64,000 nucleotides of DNA from Serilophus lunatus (GCA_013399895.1 VXBA01001027.1:640303-704302); one strand, 5' to 3'; counted from the first letter of the stretch, positions 1 to 29,700 are shown. A program made the numbers and translations. Notes: generated by a model from the sequence alone, not told the origin.

Positions 1-3000
1 TCAGACCTTGCAGGCAGAGGCAGAGAGTGTGAAATGCAGTTATCTGCTCACCATGAATAGCAAAGAGAGAAGCGTTGGCAAGTCAGGGCACCCAGGCCTT
101 TGGTGGTCTGCAGAATACAAGCTTTTAAACTGCACTCTGTGCCTTTTCTGTTAGAAGATGGATATGAAGCAAGTCACTGTTCATGTTTCTAGCTCAAGAG
201 CTAAAAGCAAGCAGAAGTTGCTTCAGACTGACTTTAGAACTGGTAGAAAGAGAATGCATTGAGCCTTTTCGGCAAAGGTTGGTCTCAAAATAAGATGAAG
301 AGGTGTGTCAAACGCTGTTCCTGCCGTGTTTTACCAGAGTAAGGGAGCTTCTCGTGTATCCCTGTGTCAGTATTTGCCTCTTTGTTACTCTTGTTACTCT
401 CCAGAGTGGCTGTATGCAGTATGGCAGCAGAAGTGGGGTGTAGGAGGAGAGCCTGGTAAGAGAACGTGCTGCTCTTCCTGCCCACTGCCTATGGGGATTT
501 ATGGGATTGGGTTTAAAATAGGAACAGTTTCTCTGAAACTGGTGGGTTTATCTCAGGAGCTCTTTAGCTCAGGGTATGCCCCTTAAGTAAATTATGCAGC
601 CCGTCTTCCCCAGGATGAAGCTACTCTTGTTTAAAACCAAGTGCAGCCCGTGGCTTCCTGGAAGGTGGCTAATGCCGCCCTCTAAGCCAGGCTGAAGTGC
701 TCAGATTAGCTGCTGGGTGATGGCATCCTCGTGAGCCTTAAGCCTTTTGGGTTGATATTAGTCAGTGCTAACCTGAAAGGATGGGTTTTCCCAACAAGTC
801 CAGTTTGCCAGAGCAGCCTGGCTGATCTCCCACCTGCTTCAACTCCTGTCACTTGTCCAAGATCATTCTGATTTCTGGAATGCAGAAATGGTTGTAGTTG
901 GTGATTTGTCCTCCATAGCTCCAATACCTCTCTTGATTTCTTCCTGGATGAGAACTTGAGCAGGTAATGTACCTTGAACTGCTTAGTTAGATAAGCTCAT
1001 TAATGCACAGAAGTCTTATTTGCTGTTAAGTCAGAACCCAAAGTGTCTTTTAATAGACTACTAAAGGGGTTGGTTGCTTTACACCATCTCACTCACTGAC
1101 CTGAGATTGCCATTTCCTGGATGTGCTCTGTAGATTACAGAAATCAATGTTCCTGTTTTCATTCAAAATAAGGGATGTCTGTGCTGTGGGAAACCTGAGC
1201 CCCTTAATGGGAGTGACAGAGTCTGAGCAGCTGCTCTTGGGCTCACTGCTGACCATCTTGTGTTTGTTCGTACCCTTGACAAAGCTCATGGCCTGTGTCA
1301 CTGTGTGCCTGTGGCCAGAATGGCTCTGCAGGTGAGCAGGGGTCCCAGTGGCTCTCTCTGGCCGTGGCTGCTTGCAGGTAACTGCAGACCGTGTCACAAG
1401 CTTTTGTTTTCCCCACCTGTAGTGCCAGACTCACCTGGAGAGGTTTCCCTGTGGTGAGAATAGCACCCACACAGCTAGCTTGGGAAACAGCTGATCCCAA
1501 GGCTGCCTCCTCAAATCAGAGGACAAATGCAGTCAGCCCAATCCGAATGCTACTGATGCTCATCAGATTCTGAGGCTGTTGGGGTGTTAATGTGAACCTG
1601 CAGTGACATTGTTGGGAGCAGCAGGACTCCTGTCCCTGCAGTCAGGCTGCTCCTGAGCTGTTACTCTTGAGCTGCCATGTCACCACTGAAGAGAGGACAC
1701 AGGGTGTGCTGATCAGAAGCCATGAAAGCCAGGTCTGGCTCAAGAGTTCACAGCTTCTGCCTGCACTAGGCTTAGAGAAGCTGCTGTGGAAGGATACAAA
1801 CAACTGTATCTGTGCTTTTCTGAGGCAGAAATACGAGTTTACACCCAAAATTTTTGGTAACTCTGGTACTGTTAGGCTGTGGGCACATTACATTGTTAAT
1901 GACATGTTTTCCTTGAGACAGTATCTCATTCTTCTCATTCTTCTAGAGACCTCTTGCCTTGAACCTGAAGCTGCAGTTACTGCAGCCTTGTTCTTCTTAT
2001 TCTACAGGAAGCTGACTAAGAATTCACTGGTTTTCCTCAACAAAATTTGAGCAGACTGGCTCTTTATTTTGTTTGTTTGTTACAAACACAGAGAACTTTG
2101 TCTTTCATACCCTGATGAGCTAATGACTGGTCCTGCAGTGGTTTCTTGTTACTGGAGGGGTGCTATGGCTTCTCAGGTAGAGAGACCATGGGAGGCTAAT
2201 GCACAGAGACTGGGGGATTGGTGCTGTGGTTTTTCTGGAACAGTTGCAGATACAAACAAACTGCTGCAGAGGGAACAAACTGTGCTGGTTGGTTGATTCC
2301 TTCTGTGTGCCTTGTTTAGTCTAAGAAAGCTCCATGCTGCTTGTTGTTCATTTTTCTACAGTTATTCCAAGTCAGAATTGATGAAGAAGTGGAAAAGGAA
2401 GGCTGGGCTCTTAAATGCTCCCTCCTCCTGCAGCAGCTGAATTTTGACTTGCTCAATGCAGGTTCAGTGCATCACCTAACTAGGCAGCTCCCAGTTCAGC
2501 CACTTGTTGCATCCTAGAATAGGTGAAGCTACTGACATTCCAGCAGCAGAGTCCTACTGCCTGCCCCTGTGCTGAGTGTACTCATGCATTCCAAGTGGGT
2601 GGCACGGTGTAGGCCTGAAAGGGCAAAGTCTGGCTGTTGAAAAACCACTCTCCCGAAAGCACATCCCCTGCACAGAAAGAGACAAGTATGCTTGATTCTC
2701 AAGAAAGTGCACGTTACCATGTCAGTCCGTGTAGGCCCAGCTAATCCTGCTGCTTTTCTGTTACATAACTCCTGAAATGCATTCAGATCTGCATCCCAGA
2801 CATTTGGGTTTATACAGGTTCTTATTTTTTGTGGCTGGTTGTCTTCATGCTGTAACTGTGCCACAGTTGCTCTAAAGGTATATTTTAATGCTGTCATCTT
2901 CACTTGAGTGAAAAGGTGTTCTGGAAAGTCATTTACATGTCACCTTTACTCCCAGTGAGTTTATAAGTTGTGTAAAAGTGCGTGGCCTGTCTGTGATGCT

Positions 3001-6000
3001 CTTCATGATCTTTTCTATTTATGGGCTGAAATGGAAGTATATGGGCAGGAAGGTAGGAAACATGCTGGCCTTAGGTATTTGTAGGAGCATTCAGGTGTTA
3101 GATCTCACTCCTACCCCAGGAGCTGCTTGAACAATGTAGAGTGTATTGGGAGAGAGCTTTTGTTCCTAAATTAAGGTGATTAGTCACCAACTGGTGTGAA
3201 TTCAACATATACGCGGATCATCTCTGTGCCTTAGCTAGAATAAATCCATCCATACTGTAACTAGAAAACAAGGCTGTAACTACCAGTGTGGAGTGGGTTG
3301 CCATATGTTCAAGCTGGTGAAACAGAAGGAGTGGAGCTGCAAAGCTCTGAAAATGCAGTTGATGGATCATTAACCCAAAGGATTCAGCTCGAGTCAGCTT
3401 GGTTTCCAGGCACTTGGTAATAAGCAGTTGAAGAAGTGGTGGGCTTTGCTCTGGAGCTGTGTCTGGCAGTGAGATATTGGGCTGAGGAAACTCAGAAACA
3501 GTGTAGGGCAAGCTCCCTAGAAAAGGCTGACTGTGGATAGGAGCAGAATGAGTCATTAAAAGCTGATTGAGCAATGCTTTCTGAATCATGTTGCTAATGC
3601 ACAGGGAGCAGATGAACCCATCTGCTGTGGTGGATTTCTTATTCTGGGGCCTTCTGATTGCAGCAGCCATGAGTCACTGAATGTCAGTCTCCATTGGGAA
3701 CCCTGTTCCCTGCAGTTCTTAATCACTGCAAGTACGAGGATCTTTCACTTCAAAAGCTGATCTGTAAAGATAACTTAATTATTTTAAAATGTGTGGAAGA
3801 TCACAGTGTGTCTGAACTGTACCACTAAGAGCCTCCTAGTTGCAGTATAACCTTGAAATAGTTGAAAGGAGTATTTGTGAAACTTACACTGAAACACAAA
3901 GGAGAATCAAAACAAAGCAGGCTTATTTTCACTGCAGCCACTTCAAGGAGAAGATTGTCATCTTAAGAGCCATTCTTCTTTCTGAGCTTTAAACAACTTT
4001 GTGCTGCCCTTTGTGTAGCTTTCTTCTCTGTTCATAGATCTCTGGGCTTGGCATTCCACCTCTTGAGTTTCCAGCTGTGTGGACATTCCTCCATGAGCTG
4101 GAAATACTCTGTAGTGGAGAGGGAGTACAGTCAGCCTGATGTTGAGCCTTGGAGGGACATAATGCAAGGCTTGAGCAAAAGAGTGGAATGTTGTCCATGT
4201 TCCCTGAACTCACATCATGGGCAAACTTGGTGAAGGCTGACAGAAAGCAGCACTGCACCAAACCACACTTTCTCTGAGTTGTATTGATGCCTTTGTGCTG
4301 TTTATGCTTGTGTTGCTTGGAACTCTTCAAGATACTGAACTACAAAAGTGAAGCAGAGCAAGGGAGATCTGCTTATAACTGTGTTCAGTACCTCGTGCAG
4401 GTGAGACCTCCTTGGTCCCTAATGCTGTTAGATGGGAGTGCTGCAAGAGGTTTATGCTGCATGGGTCCTCCAGCTGCACAAGTTGGCAGCTGGTACAGTT
4501 GGGTTTGTCATCTAAAACTGTTTCCGTGTATTCACAGTTTCAGCTCATGTGACTTTGCTGGTACCTGGAAACACTTTACCAGTTGCCTGACACAAATTGA
4601 GTTAGGTAGATTGCACTTAAATGTGAATTCAGGTTTAATTTGTAGAGCTCTAGAATTGTGAGTTCTTTCAGGCTTGAGGAGAATCATAACTGGTATGGAG
4701 GCAGGCTGCTGCTACGTGTGAGATAATGCTAGTGCATGTGCCTCAGGTGTATTTGTGCTGGTAGGCTGCTGTTACAAAACAAACTGGCAGAATGGTCCTG
4801 ATCCCGTGGCTAAATCTGTAGTAAGGAAATCGCCACCTCGGGTGTTACCCAGGGGCTCACGTTGCACAGAGCCAATGCCTTCTGACTCTGAGCAGGTTCA
4901 GGGTCCTGAACTGGCACTGCCAGTGTAGCACAGGCAGCACACATCAGCTGGCTGGTGGCAGATCTCTGTGTACTTGTATGTGGTACCAAACAGGGATTTG
5001 CAATAAGAGCACTCCTAGTCAGTATTCATGGCAGGGGAGTGTAGATAGGAGGGTATTCAGAGGAGATTAGAACAGTGAAGATAGGATTGTAACACAGCAC
5101 CCAAAGTTCAGGATTCATAGTTGTACAATGGTGCATGTTGGAGGTGAGTGAATAAAGGAGCAAAGGCAATTCCAGGTGCACTTGTAGTGTAGTAAATGAC
5201 TTTGAAGACTGAAATCAGTGTGATCTTGGATTTAGGATAGATGATGAAATAGTTAGCTTGCCGAGTGGTGGTTTGAAAATGTGAGTCAAATATTGCGAAC
5301 CATTAGGAAAAGATCAAAGCAGGGTGTATATGATTGTCATGTTGTCTCTATCGTGCTTTTCTTCCATCTCGAGTAACTTGTGCAGTTTTGTGCTCACTTC
5401 CAGAAGCAAAGCATTTAGAGGAAGGCACTGAGAAGGATGAAAGCATGAAACTTCCCTGTGAAGAGCAACTGAGTAAGGTGGGAACACCTCATTCTGGGAA
5501 AGGGGTAATGGAGGCAGTGGAGAAGATTTGCAAAATCGTAAGTGGGCTAGAGATGAGAGTATGGGGGTGAGTTCTTAGTTGCTTCTTCCTGCACTTGAGC
5601 TGGAGACCATTAAATGAAGCTGGTAGAAGGAAGAAAAAGCAGTCTTAAAACTAAAAGGAGGATGTTTTGTACAGTGGTTATAAAAAACTGTAGTCTGCTT
5701 GGTTGGTTTTGCTCTGGGATGCTGCTGATGAGAGGAAACTGGGCAAATATATTTAAGACATCCACTGAGAGTTCTAAACCAAAAAAAGCCCTTGCAGGGG
5801 GATCTCCTGGGGAGCGTTTTCTTGGCCTGTCCTCACTGTTAGCTGACTGTCCCTTTGTTGGTGATGTTGGAGACAACACACTGATCTAACAGCCCTGCAG
5901 TATGAACCAAGGCAGCTCCTAAATGTGCCAGTGAAGCTGGAGCCAGGAGCTACCTGTGCATGGAAAGTTTGAAACTTGAACTCATCTCCTGATATATTTT

Positions 6001-8832
6001 GTGTAAGGAAAAAGCCTAGCAGATGATGCAGTGATGGAGAATTTTTTTAAGACTCAAACCCTTGAATCATGCTTTATCTACTCTCCATCCATGTTTTTAC
6101 TAATATAAAAGATGAGGAAGCCATTGGCTCTGCTGCCTAGTACCGTGAAACAATTAAAAATGCTGATTTTTTGCCTGTAACTTCAGTGAAGCTCTTACAG
6201 AATAAGTTCTAACCTAACATGAGAAAGCAAGTCTCATTATCTCAGTCAACGTTTAGAGTATGTAGATCTTACTAAGAGAAGGCTTTTAATTTCCAGTGCT
6301 AAGCTTGATCAACAGTCTTCTACATGTTTTATGGTAATGTAGGAAATGCTCAAATCAAGGCTTTCTCAGAAAGCAATTGGCTTGTCATGCTGGCAAGAGA
6401 CTTTGTCTTGTATATGATGCATGTCTGACCCTTTTGCTCATCAAAGCAGACGTTTCCTTTATGCTAAAAATAGTGAAACAAATAACTTAAGCAGCATTAA
6501 AACCCAAGAGGGAGATTATTTTTTTTTTTAAAGACTAAGATGTGCTTTCTAGGATTCTTCTGGAGAGGGTTTGTAGGATTCTTATGATCCAGCTTTGACC
6601 AGTTGCATAAGCTTCCAGAAGCTATTCGATACAATGCAAGTCTTAAAGGGGATGCAGGGAACTCTTCTTCACCTTCGATTGTAATAGTCCATATCTGAAT
6701 GTGGAAACCAGCACTGTGCCAGTCTGAAAACACATCCTTGTTTCTTATCTGGAATGAAAACACTAATAAATAGGAAAGAATTTTGTGGTGTGGGCAGCAA
6801 GTTGCTTTCGTTGTCATAATGGTTCTCATTTTTTTCATCATTTCTCCTGTGTAATGACCTTTCAAATGTTTGCTGAATTACAGCTTCAGCATCTTCCAGG
6901 TTTGTTGGGCAGCTGTATTCAGTTCTCCATGTCTTGGGTCCCAGATCTACCTGTTCCCTCTCAGTGTCCTCCTGGTGCATGTTAGGGCTGTGTGTGCTTT
7001 GTGTAAGTAGTTGTGAGTCTGTTGTACAGTCACTTCCTTAAATCTGGGACATTTTGTTCTGTGAACCAATGAAATTGTCTTCTGGTGTGAGAATGTTGGC
7101 CCTGCTGCAACTCCAGTGTGTGGCCTTGGTCCACCTGTGTGGGCAGACTGTGGGGATCTTGGGCTGTGTGCTGCCTGTGTCTTAATAGGGTTGGTTGCAG
7201 AGATTTGTCCTGGAAGTAAATTAAATACGTGTATCCTGGAGTTACAAAGTGGAATGGAAGAAAAACATATTTGAAAGACTCTTCTGTGCTAGATGGAGTC
7301 TCAGACATCAAAAAATGTTGAAGTGCCATGTGTTGCCACTGACAAGGCAGAGGGCAGCCTGTTAATAGCCAGAGACACTTGACTGGCAGAATGTGGCAGT
7401 AAAAGCCAGAAGGCTCAACACTGAGCTTTGGGAAAACTGTTCATCTCTCTCACTATTTTGACTTAACAAGTGACTTTTTGGTTCCTTTTTTTTTTCCTTT
7501 TAATGAGCAGAAGCAGACATCTAGAAACTGCAGACCTATAGCTGAGAAATATGAGTAATGTTACTCTCTGGGGACTCACTAGGAATAGCTAAAAATGTTG
7601 GTGTAAATGCTTAAGAAATTAAAAGTTTCCTTTTTGCCTTTCTAAAATGAGCAGTGCTGCAATATAAACCTTGGTTTAGCACAAAACTCACACCTGCAGT
7701 TGTTCCTTCAAATGGGCAACTAGTTCAGTTTATTGATTCTAACTTCTAGAGGATATGTTCCTCTTGATAATCCAGAAGTCATTTTGTTCCTCTTATGTGT
7801 GTATCACTTTTTTATTCTCTTTTTTTTTTTTTCCTGACCTTTGAGATAATCCAAAGTTGGGTCACTTTAACTTTGTTGTTGCAGCATTCCTGAGCAGACA
7901 CGTATCAGTTCACTGTCAGCATCTGTCTCTGGGCTGGCCTCTCCCTATCCTTTCCACCCAGCCCAGACAAGTGGGTGTAGGCTAATCCACCCAAACAGCA
8001 GTGTGGAGATGGTTGTTATCTAATGCTCTGAAGTGCCAAAGCTGAGAAGTACCTGTGTGTTCATCCCGAGGCTTGCCCTGTCACAGCTGTAGTGCTCGTG
8101 GGACTGAGCCAACCAAGCAGTTGCTGCTGTGGGCGTTATGACTTGGCCCTATGTGAACAGGAGTGCATATGACTCCAGGAATGGGATCTGGTGATGTAGC
8201 TGTATATTTTAAAAAGTCTTCTGCATCATTAATATCTACCAATTCTGTAGCTCTCTCCAAAACAATCTTCCTTTAAAGAAAGAGGTTAGCAGTATAAGAG
8301 AGTAACTGCTGAGGCACTGCCCCCCCAGCAGTTCAGGTGGGCTGTGGTTGGGATCTCCCATTCCAATGGGATCCACCTTGTGGCAAATTGCTCTCAGTTT
8401 GGATTTTGAACTGTTACTTGATACAGCTGCTAGGGATTAGCAAGGGCTCTTAAACTGATGTACAACAAACAGAGGTGTACTCGCTGCTGAGTCCTCTGCC
8501 ATACACTGATAGGCTTGGTGACATCTCAAGCATTTGTGTGAACAGCATTCAGAAAGACTGTGAATTGCATCTGATTTATACCTCAGTGTCTGGGGAGATG
8601 GACACTTGGTAGTAGAAATAGAGGGTCTTTAATTTGCTCGTAGTTCCAGGCCTGTGTTTTTTCTCACATTGGCTATGCCTTGGATACTGACACTTGAGGC
8701 TTGATCTGTCCATGCTGATTTTTGGAATGAGAAGTGAGCCTGCATGCATTTCAGTGCCAATTTTAAGCTTCAGTCCTGGCTACAGATTGTTGCTGTGCAG
8801 CCTACTAACATATGTGCCCTCTCTTGCTGCAG
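1..8832. other. Region without recognised coding exons (upstream/intron 1 of AP2M1)
   Basis: I read both strands and found no exon I can assign. Composition is AT-moderate with no CpG island, so the AP2M1 promoter and its non-coding first exon probably lie to the left of the window; in mammals that direction leads to DVL3. All open frames are short and look like chance. The only stretch that looks mildly structured is a minus-strand open segment around 6500-7000, listed separately. T-rich or A-rich tracts occur near 6520, 7490 and 7820. Confidence 0.5.
6515..7000 (-). other. Unassigned minus-strand open segment ending in an A-tract
   Basis: Minus-strand frames of 103 and 122 codons overlap here, with ordinary globular-looking composition (for example SCPTNLEDAEAVIQQTFERS). 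On that strand the segment ends in a run of about ten A near 6530-6521. It could be a decayed retrocopy, or chance. I do not recognise a family and list it only because it stands out from its surroundings. Confidence 0.2.
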
Positions 8833-8871
8833 GTATTGAGCAACATGGGAAGTGACGACTAAAGTTCCATC
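8833..8871 (+). other. AP2M1: AP2M1 exon 2, 5' UTR part
   Basis: An acceptor (cttgctgcag) ends at 8832, so 39 nt of 5' UTR precede the start codon in this exon. This implies at least one upstream non-coding exon that I could not locate. The segment carries a five-codon upstream reading frame. Confidence 0.75.
8845..8862 (+). CDS. Five-codon upstream ORF in the AP2M1 5' UTR
   Basis: An ATG at 8845 opens MGSDD and stops at TAA 8860-8862, nine nucleotides before the AP2M1 start at 8872. It lies in the same exon as the main start, so any transcript using this acceptor carries it. A short uORF this close could reduce initiation or support leaky scanning; that role is inferred from position alone. 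Confidence 0.5.
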   Translation: MGSDD

Positions 8872-24684
<15,813 letters not shown>

Positions 24685-25675
24685 CCCCAGCAGGCTGGCG
24701 GGCTCCCTCTTCTCCAAGCCATTCTCCACCTCTCCTCGGTCTTCAGCTACATTCAGAGAAATGTCTGCCTGGCCCCTCGATGCAGATTGAAAGACCCTGT
24801 GGCTCACCCCGGGAGTGGACTCGCCTGCCTGTGCTCAGTTACCACCCACGCTGCAGATGAAGTTCAGAACCCAGTTGTGTGCAGGGGTGCAGTCAGCCTC
24901 CTGCTCCCCGTCCCAGGGTGGGCAAGGGCTAGTCTAACTCCCATCCTCTTGTGATCTTTCTAGGGAACGTCCACCATTAAACTCCTCTTCTGTTGGTGTC
25001 TCACTACTTGCATCATATCCTAGTATTTTTGAAGTTCTTGTGCATATGTACTCGTAGAATAGACCTAAACATAGACTGGACAAATCTGAGTTGAAGTTAC
25101 CCTGGCTTCTGTGCTAGCTATTGCTGTTGTGGTAGATGTTGCTGGCCAGTCTGAGATGCCTGGGGTGGTGAGTTTGTCGGGCCCCCACCAGAGGAGATGG
25201 TGGGCTCACCAGATCTCACCACCACCGTATTTCTTGCAAAGTCGTCAGTATAGAGTCCTACCATGGAAGGTTTGTGACCAAAAAGGATGAGGGTTTAGAC
25301 TCTTGCTGGTGTGTATGTGGGTGGCACAGCATTTCAGGTCCTTGGAGCATTTACCCCCCACCCACTGCTGGCTTGAGCCAGTCTGTCCTTTCCAAACCAA
25401 TTGGGGATGTGGCCCCACTGTGCCAGGGAATGGGGGTCAGCTGAGCTCCGTCAGGATGTGAACAGGGTCTGTCCTTGGGGAATCTCAAATGCAGTTGGCA
25501 GTAAGAGACCCCTGCCCCAGCCTGCCCTCTCCACACTTGTACCAAACGCTTCTGGGCCATTGGAATGCTGCTGCTACCCACAATCCTGCTTCTTTCTGGT
25601 AGTGTGGTCTCCATTTTGTACACTTTGTGATTTGTCCAGCTCTGAATCTATTAATAAAGTATGTAGAATGGAGAA
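24685..25675 (+). other. AP2M1: AP2M1 3' UTR
   Basis: About 1 kb of non-coding sequence follows the TAG stop and ends just after a canonical AATAAA at 25653-25658. Cleavage should fall near 25670-25680. The ABCF3 CpG-rich promoter begins some 450 nt further on, so the two genes are close tandem neighbours. Confidence 0.75.
25653..25658 (+). terminator. AP2M1: Poly(A) signal of AP2M1
   Basis: A canonical AATAAA lies within ctattaataaagtatg, about 970 nt after the stop codon, with a GT-rich stretch downstream. Confidence 0.75.
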
Positions 25676-26289
25676 GGCTGCCTGCTCTGCTGTTTGGGAC
25701 TGGTGCTGTAAGAGCCTGGGCTGTTCCCACAGTGTCTCTGGGCTTGTTCCTGCTGCCTCCCCAGCCCTGGGCTGCTTCCCCAGCCCTGGGTTACCCGGGG
25801 GGGGTGAAAAGGACGAGCGATGACTTTGTTTCCAGTTGTGCCGATGTGCGGTTTCGCTGGGGAAAGGAGGAAGAATGCTCTGGGCTTTCCAAGGCTGCAG
25901 CTGGGATCAACTGAAATAGTGAGGTGTGTCCAGACCCCTGTCAAGTCAGGCTTCCATACCTTAGCCAGGTGAACCTTGGTGGCCTTTCCTTGTGCGCAGC
26001 TGAAAAAACTCAAAGCAGTTCTCCCTTTGAACTTAGTTTTCAGGGGTGGGAGCCCAAGGCTGGGTAGCTGAGAGTACCAGCCACAGCTACAGCAGCTGAA
26101 CCTGTCCTTTGGCCGAGCTCCCCTTCAGGAGCGGGAGGTCCGAGTGCTCATTCCCCGGGGCTGGAGAAAAGTCAAACTCCAACCCGCAGTGTCGCGACTG
26201 TGGTTTTGAGAGCAGAAACTCCGATTTTACTTTCAAAAAAAGCGTGGAGGGAGGGGACGAGGAACAGCTGAGCGGGCTCAGGTCCCGTG

Positions 26290-26720
26290 ACGACCCGTTC
26301 TGCTCCCGCCGCTCCGCTGTCCCGGCCCGTCCCGCCCGCTCCCCCCGCTCCCGGCGGCACGTGGCCGCGCGAATTCCAAGCCCGCCCCTCCTCCCGCCGC
26401 ACTGCGCGTGCGCGGCCGAACCCGGACTACATCTCCCGGTGGCCCCCGCGCCATGGTGGCCGCCCGCCNNNNNNNNNNNNNNNNNNNNNNNNNNNNNNNN
26501 NNNGGCGCCGGCGCCCCGCGGGGCGGGCCCCGCCCCGCCATGGCGTCCTGCGCCGACATCCTCCGCTCCGAGTTCCCCGACCTGGACGGAGAGCTCTTCG
26601 CTTACGTGACGGGTGAGCGGCGCCTCCCTGCCCGCTGCGGCTCGGCCTCCCGCGCCCGCCGCGGGTCGCGACATCGTGCCACCTGTCGCGACAGCGGCGG
26701 AGTGTGCAGCGCCGGCGTCG
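26290..26720 (+). promoter_or_regulatory. ABCF3: CpG-rich promoter region of ABCF3
   Basis: Very high GC and CpG density surrounds the ABCF3 start codon and continues into intron 1, with GC-box-like strings and no obvious TATA box. A short assembly gap lies inside it, typical of GC-rich avian promoters. An ATG at 26453 (gcgccatggtgg) lies upstream of the gap; whether it is an uORF or an N-terminal extension cannot be decided across the unknown bases. Confidence 0.65.
26469..26503. other. Assembly gap (35 N) in the ABCF3 promoter/5' UTR
   Basis: A run of N directly upstream of the ABCF3 start codon. The length may be nominal. Confidence 1.
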
Positions 26721-29700
26721 TGTGCCCGCAGGGATCCTGCACGGCAGCGGGGCGGACTTCGAGTCGGTGGAGGACCTGGAGGAGGCGGTGGGCGAGCTGC
26801 TGCGGGAGGTGTCGCAGGACACCAAGGACGACGGCGCCATCCGGGAGATCTGCCAGCGCCTCTTCAACACCCTGCAGCTGTAAGGGCACCCGGCCCCCCT
26901 CACGCCCCCTCAGCCCGCTCGCCCTCCTCACTCTCCCCCTCCTCTCCGCAGGGACGAGGGCCAAGCCCAGCGCTGCAGCCAGGTGCTGCTGGACGCCCCC
27001 ATCCAGCTCTCCCAGATCACCGATGGATACGGTGAGTGGCTCCTGCCTCGTCGCCAGCATTCCGGGGCTCAGGGTGCCGGGTGTGCGCACCTGACCTTGA
27101 GGAGTGGAACCTCGGGCTCCCCCTCACGTGTGCGCCCCTCCTTGTCATCCTGCTGCTGAGCTGTGGGCAGCAGTGCCTGCGGGGAGCGGAGCTGCCCTTT
27201 GCTCCCTCATTCTGTCCGGAGGAGGGTGGGTCGTGCCTGGCACGGGTGGCCATTAAGGCAAGGCTTTGAGAGCCTCCCTGCCACGCACACTGACCAACCC
27301 ACACGTCTCCTTGCAGGTGACACCAGCGCGGACCTGCTGCCGGGGCTGCTGCTCAAGAGAAGCCAGACCTCGGTAAGTGGGGACTGCACCCTCGTGGGAG
27401 CAGCTGACAGGTCGTGCTGCAGGTGCCCTGCCCTGCTCTGGTCAGCTCACCCTCAGATTGCAGCTGGGATGGGCAGTGTCCTGGTCAGGGGCACAGCTGT
27501 GGGGGGTACTGCTCCTCCTTCTCAGGCTCGCTGTAATTTGGGATTGTCGTGACCTCGGTCTGGTAAAGAGGCTCAACAGGAGTTTATAATTCAAAAAGAT
27601 CTATTTTGCTGTAATTTCTTAATGAGCTTCAAAGCAGGCTTGATACGGTGGTGGTGCTGGCTTTCAAAGACCTTTGGCTAGAGCCAAGGCTTTTGATTGA
27701 GAAAATAGGGGATGTTGTGGGATGACATCTTGAATATTTAATGACAGACAAAGTGCTGGCTAATGACAAGACGTGGGGATGTTGCAGGTGGGGAGCTGGA
27801 GAGGAGGTTGTAAACCCAACTTTAGAAACAGCTGTAGTTTTTCATGGTTTGGGAAATAGGATCAGAAGTAGAGAGGTTTGGAAGCAGTTATGTTGCACAG
27901 CCTGAAGGAAATTGGGACATCTTTATCAATGGAATATGTAGCTTCTCAACTTGGCTCTGCCTTGGGTTTGCTAAAGTTTGAGCATGAGTGAGGTGTAGTG
28001 TGTTTTCAAAGCAGGGACAGCAGTAGCTGTACAGGGTGGGCAGTCTCTCTGCCAGGCTGGTTCCTCACAGAGCTCTCCTTTCCATGGGTTAAGGTGTTGA
28101 GGATGAGAATCCCTCACTTGGAGGCCGAAACCTAACGCGATCCCCACGTGTCTGAACGGGAGTCTTAAGCAAAAGCTGGCAGTTGTGGCTGGTTTTGGCA
28201 CTGCAGTTGTTGCTGCTGGGTTCACTTTCTGGCTCTTGTGTCTGCAACTCAGAAAGTGATCTTCAGAAAAATTTGAGATGATTCAGAGGCGGCTTTGGGA
28301 GGCCTGTCAAGTTTTGGAGGACATGTGTTACTGTGAGATTCAGGGAACTGGGTATAGTTTACAGAGTGACTCAATCTGTCTGTAGGTGTGGGGTCACAGC
28401 TCCAGTAACAAGACGCTCTTCAGTCTGGCCTGCAAGTCTGTAATGTGCTCCAGTGGCTGCAGAGTTGCCTAGAAATATCTAGGAGTGTTCTTGGTCAGCC
28501 ACAAATATTTGACTCTATGCAGGAATAAGCTGGAGTGGGCTGAGAGTCTGGCCAAGACCAGAGGCCAGGTTGAAACACTTGGCGCCTTCTTGCCTTCAGA
28601 GTTAATTAAATACTTTTTGTCTCTGATCCACTGCGCAAGCTGAGCTTGTTCCAAGCTGGCTAAAGTTTAATGTGTCTGGGAGGGAAATGCCTCTTGGTGC
28701 ACTTTGTGGGTGGGTGCAGGGTGTACCAGAGAAGACACTGGGATAGCAGGTTGCTGCTGTTGAAGTGACCTGGCTGATCCAGATCCCTGGAACTACAGAA
28801 ACTGGCTGTCCAATGGGGTCAGCCAAACCCACTGCCTTGCTGAAGCAGAATTTGTGTATGAGCAGCTGTTTTAGGATTTGATTCCTGAAGTAGCTTCCTG
28901 GCCTGATTAGCCTTCTCAAAATACGCTTGAATCTGTCCCAGTTTCCCTGTCCTACCTCCCTCCCTTTCTTCCAGGCTTGAGAGGTTGATTGATTTCTTTT
29001 CTCTCCCGGTGCTGGGGTTTTGGGGTTTTTGATGAAGATGCTCTCTCTCTCTTCTTCAAACTCTCTGTTCTGTATCCCAGATGGTGAATGCCAAGAAACT
29101 GGAGAAGGCGGAAGCCAGGCTGAAAGCCAAGCAGGACAAGAGGCTGGAGCGGGATTCCCTGAAGTCGTCTGGCCCTGTGTGAGTGTGGAGGGCACATTGA
29201 ACATCCCCATCCTGTTCTACTGAGCATGGCTGGGATCTTGCTGTACCAGAGCTTTCCTGTTGAACCTCCTCTCTGTTTTCTGCCTGCCTGCAGAGTCCTT
29301 GAGGAGGCGTCTGCCAGCCAAGCTTCCAGCAAGAAGGAGGCTCGCATGGAATCATCAGGCAAGAACAAGTCGTATGATGTGCGCATCGAGAACTTCGATG
29401 TGTCCTTCGGTGAGCGGTGAGTGTGGCTGGGGAGGTGGGACACATCCTGACTGGGATTTTGGACCATGGGGGATTGAGCCTGGATTGGAGAGCAGTTGAG
29501 AAATTACAGAGGGTGTAAGGAAGATCAGAATGCAAGGTGGGCACTGACCCTTTCGGCTTTGGGCAGGAAAAACCTGTGATGGTTGCTTGGCTCCAGCAAT
29601 GCCTGAAATATACGTGGGACAGGTGGCTGCTGGTTGTCTTATCTCCGTGAGGAAGTCTGACTCCAGACCTGCGTGTTCTCTTGCTTTAGTGTCTTACTGA

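Noticed and set aside
3218..3670. A 150-codon minus-strand open frame beginning MAAAIRRPQNK
   Set aside because: No family resemblance, no splice or promoter context and ordinary intron composition; chance open frame.
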